This document shows, one piece after another, positions 15,574 through 19,740 of a stretch of DNA of 19,740 bases. The position numbers were made by a program, and so were the translations under genes. The DNA comes from Wenzhouxiangella sp. GTDB taxonomy: Bacteria; Pseudomonadota; Gammaproteobacteria; Xanthomonadales; Wenzhouxiangellaceae. The stretch covers positions 1-19,740 of the forward strand of contig SKKV01000191.1 in the NCBI GenBank assembly GCA_007123575.1, in the 5' to 3' direction. The notes beneath the pieces were generated by a model. The model did not search any database. It was given only the letters and a program-made list of their open reading frames with translations, and was not told the DNA's origin. The number at the start of each line of letters is the position of its first letter. Positions within the stretch are counted from its first letter, which is position 1.

Positions 15574-15891
15574 TAATCCTGTAACTTTCAGAGCGTGACT
15601 GAGTCGACAAATCAAGGCGTGAACCGCAGGGAATGGCTAGCCCTTTCCAAGGTTCGCAACACGGGCGACGGCTGCGCTCGCAAGGCTTTATTCGCTGCGC
15701 GAAAATCGCCATGCGGCTCCGCCTGCCCTGAGTTGTCGACTCAGACACGCTCCCGAAGGGCGAGCCGGAAAGCGCTCATCTGCGGCGTTAGCGCTCTTGG
15801 AAAGGCAATAAGCATTCCCGGCGAGCGCTGCCTTGCAGCTAAGCGCTTTCCGACTCGCTGAAAGGTACAGGATTAATGACGGGGTTCACTA
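15558..15891. mobile_element. MITE-like element with 36-38-bp terminal inverted repeats and TA ends
   Basis: The left terminus (15558-15595) and the right terminus (15856-15891) are inverted copies with two mismatches and a 2-nt gap. Both outer ends are TA, as expected for a transposon that duplicates a TA target (IS630/Tc1-mariner style). The interior (about 260 nt) has no credible ORF. It holds further inverted pairs: 15593-15610 with 15733-15750 (17/18), 15761-15778 with 15840-15857 (16/18), and 15629-15651 with 15796-15819 (ends match, middle diverged). Excision with one TA restores the upstream kinase reading frame, which strongly supports insertion. The right end carries an ATG used by the gene now. 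It would have to be mobilised by a transposase elsewhere; no relative can be named without a search. Confidence 0.75.
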
Positions 15892-16502
15892 CCAGGATTC
15901 GCCAACTCAAGCCCGCCGATGGCCAGCGCCTGGCAGCCAGCAACCAGGGCGAAGTGCGACGGCACTGGATTGACGGCCTGGACCTGGCAATCAAGACACC
16001 CTCTGGACGCGGCCTGGCCTGGCAACTGCGCCAGGCCACCTTGCAGCGGGAATTCGAGGCGTACCGGCGCCTGAAGGGCCTGACCGGCTTTGCGCCCTGC
16101 CATGGCCTGGTCGACCAGCGCTGGCTGGTACTGGAGTACATTGAAGGCACGCCCTACCGTACCGCGGGAATCGACAACCGCGACCGATTCTTTGACCTGC
16201 TCCTGAAACAGATTCGCGCCATGCACTCGCGCGGCGTCGCCCATGGCGATCTGAAGCGCAAGGACAACCTGCTGGTCACCGACAGCGGTGAGCCCGTCAT
16301 CCTGGACCTGGGTGCCGCCACCTTGCTCAAACCCGGTTTTCGCCTAATCAACCAGCGCTTGTTCAGGTTCATGTGTCAGACCGACCTGAACGCCTGGGTC
16401 AAGCTGAAATACGGCGGCTACCAAGATGTTTCGCCCGAGGATGCTGTCCTGCTGCGCCGATCCTGGCTGGAGAAAATGCTTGGGCGCCTGCGACAGCGCT
16501 GA
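15876..16502 (+). CDS. Small RIO/InaA-like protein kinase at the head of a polysaccharide locus
   Basis: A 208-residue compact kinase-fold protein. Visible elements: Lys40 in DLAIKTPSG (ATP-binding Lys), a Glu in QREFEAYRRL (helix C), the catalytic loop VAHGDLKRKDNLLV with Asp125 and Asn131, and DLG (Asp144) as the metal-binding motif. HGDLK rather than HRDLK and the small size fit the RIO/Kdo-kinase/InaA group, some of which phosphorylate LPS sugars. The start lies within the right terminal repeat of the inserted element (GGTACAGGATTA before ATG); the original N-terminus appears to have been lost (see 15532). The gene is 142 nt upstream of an ABC polysaccharide exporter. Likely jobs are phosphorylation of a surface glycan or of a protein in the locus; which one is not decided by sequence. 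Confidence 0.8.
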   Translation: MTGFTTRIRQLKPADGQRLAASNQGEVRRHWIDGLDLAIKTPSGRGLAWQLRQATLQREFEAYRRLKGLTGFAPCHGLVDQRWLVLEYIEGTPYRTAGIDNRDRFFDLLLKQIRAMHSRGVAHGDLKRKDNLLVTDSGEPVILDLGAATLLKPGFRLINQRLFRFMCQTDLNAWVKLKYGGYQDVSPEDAVLLRRSWLEKMLGRLRQR

Positions 16503-16585
16503 ACCTTTTTAGCTGGATCAAGTAACATTACAGGGTGTTGGCATCCGGGACTCGCGGTGCTCGAAATTCCCGCATACTTCTGAAA

Positions 16586-16648
16586 ATGAATAAAAAAATC
16601 GCAATCAGGGGCCAGATCGCTGAACATCTGAACGGGCAGGCTGGATGA
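16586..16648 (+). CDS. Possible 20-residue leader peptide, ATGA-coupled to the ABC permease
   Basis: ATG at 16586 opens a 20-codon frame (MNKKIAIRGQIAEHLNGQAG) whose TGA overlaps the permease ATG as ATGA. The same four-base overlap is used at the two following gene joints. No clear ribosome-binding site precedes it, and chance is a real alternative for so short a frame. It would serve as a translational leader, or may be a relic of a former upstream gene. Confidence 0.3.
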   Translation: MNKKIAIRGQIAEHLNGQAG

Positions 16649-17409
16649 AATTCTGGATCTTGGTGCATACCTATGCTCGCCTGAAGCTGAAATCCGAGGC
16701 GGTCAAGACCTACCTGAGCTATTTCTGGTGGTTGCTCGAACCAGCACTATTCGTGGCCGGGTTCTATGTTGTCTTCGCCATCATCCTGGACATGCGGACC
16801 ACCGACTTCATCGTCTTTCTGGTCTGCGGGAAGATTCCCTACCTGTGGTTTTCGAAGTGCATCAATGGCGCGGCGGGCAGCGTATTTGCCGGTCGCGAGC
16901 TGCTCACCAACGGATCGGTCCGCCCGGAACTTTTCCCGATGGTGGACTTCACTCAAAACCTGTACAAGCAGGCCGTGGCACTGGCTGCCATGCTGGCTTT
17001 TGTCATCATGCAGGGGCATTTCCCCACCACAACCTGGTTTCTGCTGCCGTTGGTGGTGCTAACCCAGCTAGTTTTCATGGTGCCGCTGGCGTTGATCGCA
17101 GCCTGGGTGACGGCGATGGTCCCGGATGCACGAATGCTGATCAATATTCTGGTGTTGATGCTGCTGTTCCTGTCGGGTGTGTTTTGGGACATCAACGAGC
17201 TGGCCTCGCCGATCAAAGAGTATGTGATGCTGTACAACCCGCTGGCGTTCCTGATCGATGCCTATCGTCAGGTCCTGCTCCACCAGACAGCGCCCGACTG
17301 GTGGCACCTCGGGATGATTTTCCTGTTCAGCTGCCTGGCCTGCCTGCTGCTGTTTCGCTTTTACGCCTGGACCCGATCCCGGTTGACCAACAAGGTGCTG
17401 TATTCATGA
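16645..17409 (+). CDS. ABC-2 type polysaccharide export permease (Wzm/KpsM/TagG-like)
   Basis: A 254-residue integral membrane protein. The N-terminal cytoplasmic segment YARLKLKSEAVKTYLSYFWWLLEPALF is the characteristic amphipathic region of polysaccharide-type ABC-2 permeases, followed by six hydrophobic segments. A typical stretch is FLSGVFWDINEL followed by YNPLAFLIDAYRQVLL in the C-terminal half. With the overlapping ATPase gene it forms a transporter that exports a lipid-linked polysaccharide (O antigen, capsule or similar) from the cytoplasm to the periplasm. The stop overlaps the ATPase start as ATGA (17406-17409). The start ATG follows GGGCAGGCTGG, a weak ribosome-binding site. wzm is the likely name but the polymer is unknown, so no symbol is given. 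Confidence 0.93.
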   Translation: MKFWILVHTYARLKLKSEAVKTYLSYFWWLLEPALFVAGFYVVFAIILDMRTTDFIVFLVCGKIPYLWFSKCINGAAGSVFAGRELLTNGSVRPELFPMVDFTQNLYKQAVALAAMLAFVIMQGHFPTTTWFLLPLVVLTQLVFMVPLALIAAWVTAMVPDARMLINILVLMLLFLSGVFWDINELASPIKEYVMLYNPLAFLIDAYRQVLLHQTAPDWWHLGMIFLFSCLACLLLFRFYAWTRSRLTNKVLYS

Positions 17410-18149
17410 CGACACCCTTGCTTCGGGTCGACGAGCTGACGGTGTCCTTTTCCCTGGGCCGCTGGTGGCGACGAGACGATTCGGTCTTTGCCCTGGATAA
17501 AGTGAGCTTTGAACTGCAGCCCGGTGAAATTTTCGGCGTCATGGGCAGAAACGGCTGTGGAAAGACCACCTTGTTGAGGGTACTGGCAGGCGCCACCCAG
17601 GCCACCTCGGGCAGGGTCGAGGAGCTGGCACCCAAACCGCTCAGCAAGGCGCTGTTGAGCATTGGTTTTGGCTTCGACCGCTATCTGACTGGCCGGGAAA
17701 ATGCGCTGTTGAGCGCGATGCTGCAGGGGCAAAGCCGGGGTAATGCCGAGGCCATGCTCGACTCGATCAAGGAATTTTCCGAACTTGGGCGCTTCTTCGA
17801 CCAACCGGTCTATCGCTACTCGTCCGGGATGCGCTCAAAACTGGGATTTGCCACGGCCATGACCCTCGACGTCGACCTTTTGCTGATCGATGAAACCTTG
17901 AGCGTGGGAGACGTTGGGTTCCGCGATAAAGCCAAGCGTTCCATGCAGGAGCAAATGAAGAAAAGCAGAGCCGTCGTGTTTGTCTCCCACCAGGCCTCGC
18001 AGGTGCGCCAGATCTGCAATCAGGCCATCTGGCTGGAACAGGGCACGGTGCGCGCTGCAGGCTCGACCGGCGAGGTAGCCGAACAGTACGAAGCCTTCAT
18101 GCAAGACCAGAAGCGCGGTGCCCCGACGGCCAGTTCGAGCCAGGAATGA
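17406..18149 (+). CDS. ABC transporter ATP-binding protein, short Wzt/KpsT type
   Basis: A 247-residue nucleotide-binding subunit. Walker A is GRNGCGKTT (47-55), the ABC signature YSSGMRSKL (138-146), Walker B LLLIDE (158-163), followed by the D-loop SVGD and the switch His195 (VSHQ). YSSGM and the ETLSVGD string are typical of polysaccharide exporters. The protein ends soon after the NBD and has no C-terminal carbohydrate-binding domain of the Wzt type. This points to the KpsT/TagH-like or short Wzt class, in which export does not depend on recognition of a capped chain end. Start ATG overlaps the permease stop and its own stop overlaps the glycosyltransferase start, both as ATGA, so three proteins are translationally coupled. 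Confidence 0.94.
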   Translation: MTTPLLRVDELTVSFSLGRWWRRDDSVFALDKVSFELQPGEIFGVMGRNGCGKTTLLRVLAGATQATSGRVEELAPKPLSKALLSIGFGFDRYLTGRENALLSAMLQGQSRGNAEAMLDSIKEFSELGRFFDQPVYRYSSGMRSKLGFATAMTLDVDLLLIDETLSVGDVGFRDKAKRSMQEQMKKSRAVVFVSHQASQVRQICNQAIWLEQGTVRAAGSTGEVAEQYEAFMQDQKRGAPTASSSQE

Positions 18150-19740
18150 GCACCACATCGGAGCAAACGCTGACCGTTGGCCTGGTCCACAACTGGCCGG
18201 GCAAGCGCAATTCCGAATGGGATATTGCATTTCGGCTGCGTGCGCTCCTTGAGGACTTACAGCACCAGGTACTGATCCTGGACCCATTGGGCTACGCCCT
18301 GGATGACAACGCCAACCGTCAAGAGCAGCAACCACTGGCAGACGGTTGCTGCGACCTGGTCATCAACCTGCACTATCTCAATCCCAAGTTCTTCAGCGGG
18401 CTTTCCTACACGGTCAACTGGAATCCGGTCGAATACATCCTCAATGATCCGATCACCGGCGCCCCGGTCACCGGCGCGCGCCTGAACTACCTGCTCGACT
18501 GTCTGCGCAGCCACGACCGCGTGCTGAGTGCAAGCTCGGAGAAGCTGGACCGGTTTGCCGCCCTCGTCCGCCAGGATCGACAGGATGACTATTTGCCCGC
18601 TACCGAAGTGGCATTGCACACCACCATTGCCTCGAACCAGGACGAACGCCAACACGACCCAGGCCATCCCGCGCCCAGCGCAGACAATTTTTCCGTGTTC
18701 TACATTGGAATGAACTGGGAAAAACTGTCGGTTGCGGCCGACAGAAAGGTTCGCCACGAGGGCCTGCTGGAACTGCTGGATGACAGCGGACGGTTCCGGT
18801 TTTTTGGGGTGCGCGAGCAAGGCGGGGTATTTCTCTGGGAAGGCTTCAAGCACTATCAGGGCGAGCTGCCGTTTGACGGCGGCAAGAGCATTGCCGAGCA
18901 GAGCCAGCGCTGCGGCGTCACCCTGGTCCTGTCTTCTGCCCAACATCGCGCCAGCGCGGTAGTTTCGACCCGAATCTTTCAGGCTTGTGCCGCCGGAGCC
19001 ATCATCATCAGCGATCGCAATCCTTTTGTTGAACGGCATTTCGGCGACAGCGTCCTGTATTTTGACTATGGGGAATCGAACCGGGAAACCGCCAACGCCA
19101 TTCTCGACCAGGTGCGCTGGATAGAACAAAACTGGCATGCTGCCCGGGAAAACGCGGCCCGAGCCCGAGAAATTTTCGCCAACCAGTTTGCCCTGGAAAA
19201 AGAAGTCCGCGGCCTCTGCGACCAGGCCAAGCGCGACCTCGATAGCCGCCGGGCATTAATCGCACGCCTGTCGACGCATTGCGTTGCGATCCACTACCTG
19301 ATCCGCGAAGACGGGCTGAAGGAACTGACGCGGCTTCTGGACAACGCGGCTTGTCAGCACCACGAAAACCTCGTGCTTCATGTTTATGTTGGTACTGAAA
19401 AGGTGGCCGAACAGGCGACCCGGCTAGCCGAGAATGAGTATCCCGGCCTGAACGTGGAAGTCGCTGTCTTCAAGCAGGGCGCTTTCACCACCGGGTCCAC
19501 CCTTGTACGTGCGTCAAAAAGCCGCGAGGACTATCACCTGTGGTATAGCGAAGGCTTCGAGTGGCGGCAGGACCACTTGCTGAACCTGCTTGCCATTTGC
19601 GAGCTCGATGACTGCCGGCTGGCCTATGCCCCCTACTTTGCCAGCCACCAACACCTGGCCGACCAGATCCAGGACAGCACCCGCTATTTCATCGACGGCC
19701 TGAACGGCGGCTACTCGAAGCTTTCACCAGAGGCCGTTGA
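18146..19740 (+). CDS. Large glycosyltransferase, CgeB-like GT-B plus second GT2-like region (runs off window)
   Basis: An open frame from ATG 18146 to the right edge gives 531 residues with no stop; the gene is cut by the window. Residues 1-345 look like a GT-B glycosyltransferase of the CgeB type: an N-terminal half with VGLVHNWPGKRNSEWDIAFRLR and SYTVNWNPVEY, and a C-terminal half with FYIGMNW (about 185) and STRIFQACAAGAIIISD (274-290), the nucleotide-sugar-binding signature, followed by FGDSVLYFDYG. From about residue 365 a second domain begins; HYLIREDGLKELTRLLDN and the later WYSEGFEWRQDHLLNLL resemble a GT2 fold, but the usual DxD acidic cluster is absent there. The start overlaps the ATPase stop as ATGA. 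It probably builds the polymer exported by the preceding ABC transporter. The sugar is unknown. Confidence 0.85.
   Translation, partial: MSTTSEQTLTVGLVHNWPGKRNSEWDIAFRLRALLEDLQHQVLILDPLGYALDDNANRQEQQPLADGCCDLVINLHYLNPKFFSGLSYTVNWNPVEYILNDPITGAPVTGARLNYLLDCLRSHDRVLSASSEKLDRFAALVRQDRQDDYLPATEVALHTTIASNQDERQHDPGHPAPSADNFSVFYIGMNWEKLSVAADRKVRHEGLLELLDDSGRFRFFGVREQGGVFLWEGFKHYQGELPFDGGKSIAEQSQRCGVTLVLSSAQHRASAVVSTRIFQACAAGAIIISDRNPFVERHFGDSVLYFDYGESNRETANAILDQVRWIEQNWHAARENAARAREIFANQFALEKEVRGLCDQAKRDLDSRRALIARLSTHCVAIHYLIREDGLKELTRLLDNAACQHHENLVLHVYVGTEKVAEQATRLAENEYPGLNVEVAVFKQGAFTTGSTLVRASKSREDYHLWYSEGFEWRQDHLLNLLAICELDDCRLAYAPYFASHQHLADQIQDSTRYFIDGLNGGYSKLSPEAV

Noticed and set aside
18257..19138. 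A 293-residue minus-strand open frame
   Set aside because: It lies opposite the glycosyltransferase frame that stays open to the window edge with recognisable motifs; the minus-strand translation has none.

Overview
The window looks like a GC-rich chromosomal segment from a gammaproteobacterium. This is an inference from gene content: a 618-residue SppA of the 67K type, a full-length bacterial AspRS, an FmdB zinc ribbon, a DUF3667 protein and intergenic repeats of the kind seen in Xanthomonadales/Chromatiales-like genomes. A Wenzhouxiangella-like lineage is possible but cannot be proven here. No rRNA, tRNA, CRISPR array, integrase or phage gene was seen.

Layout. Positions 1-166 are a repeat-bearing intergenic end. 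Positions 167-2611 (minus) hold a YdjM-type membrane hydrolase followed by an AGCS sodium:amino-acid symporter. Positions 2612-3255 hold a dispersed palindromic repeat, a small plus-strand lipoprotein gene whose 5' end runs through that repeat, and a perfect hairpin between convergent genes. Then come sppA (minus), a MATE efflux pump (minus) and a DUF3667 membrane protein (plus). Positions 7625-12423 (minus) form a signalling block: an ECF sigma factor, a 926-residue Ser/Thr kinase with TPR repeats overlapping it by one base, and an M17 leucyl aminopeptidase. Positions 12524-15395 (minus) hold an alpha/beta hydrolase, aspS and an FmdB-type zinc ribbon gene.

From 15.5 kb to the right edge, plus-strand genes look like the start of a surface-polysaccharide locus: a small RIO/InaA-like kinase, a Wzm/KpsM-type ABC permease, a Wzt/KpsT-type ATPase, and a long glycosyltransferase gene that runs off the window. 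From a 20-codon leader-like ORF onward, each start overlaps the previous stop as ATGA.

Most notable observation: a roughly 332-bp non-coding element (15558-15891) has 36-38-bp terminal inverted repeats ending in TA. It sits inside the 5' end of the small kinase gene. Removing it with one TA restores an in-frame N-terminus from an ATG at 15532. The present gene starts at an ATG inside the right terminal repeat, so the insertion appears to have broken and re-started the gene. Second: the ECF sigma factor lacks the usual acidic residues of region 2.2, has Thr66 there, and is translationally coupled to a kinase. This matches the phosphorylation-activated sigma/kinase arrangement described for EcfP/PknT of Vibrio.
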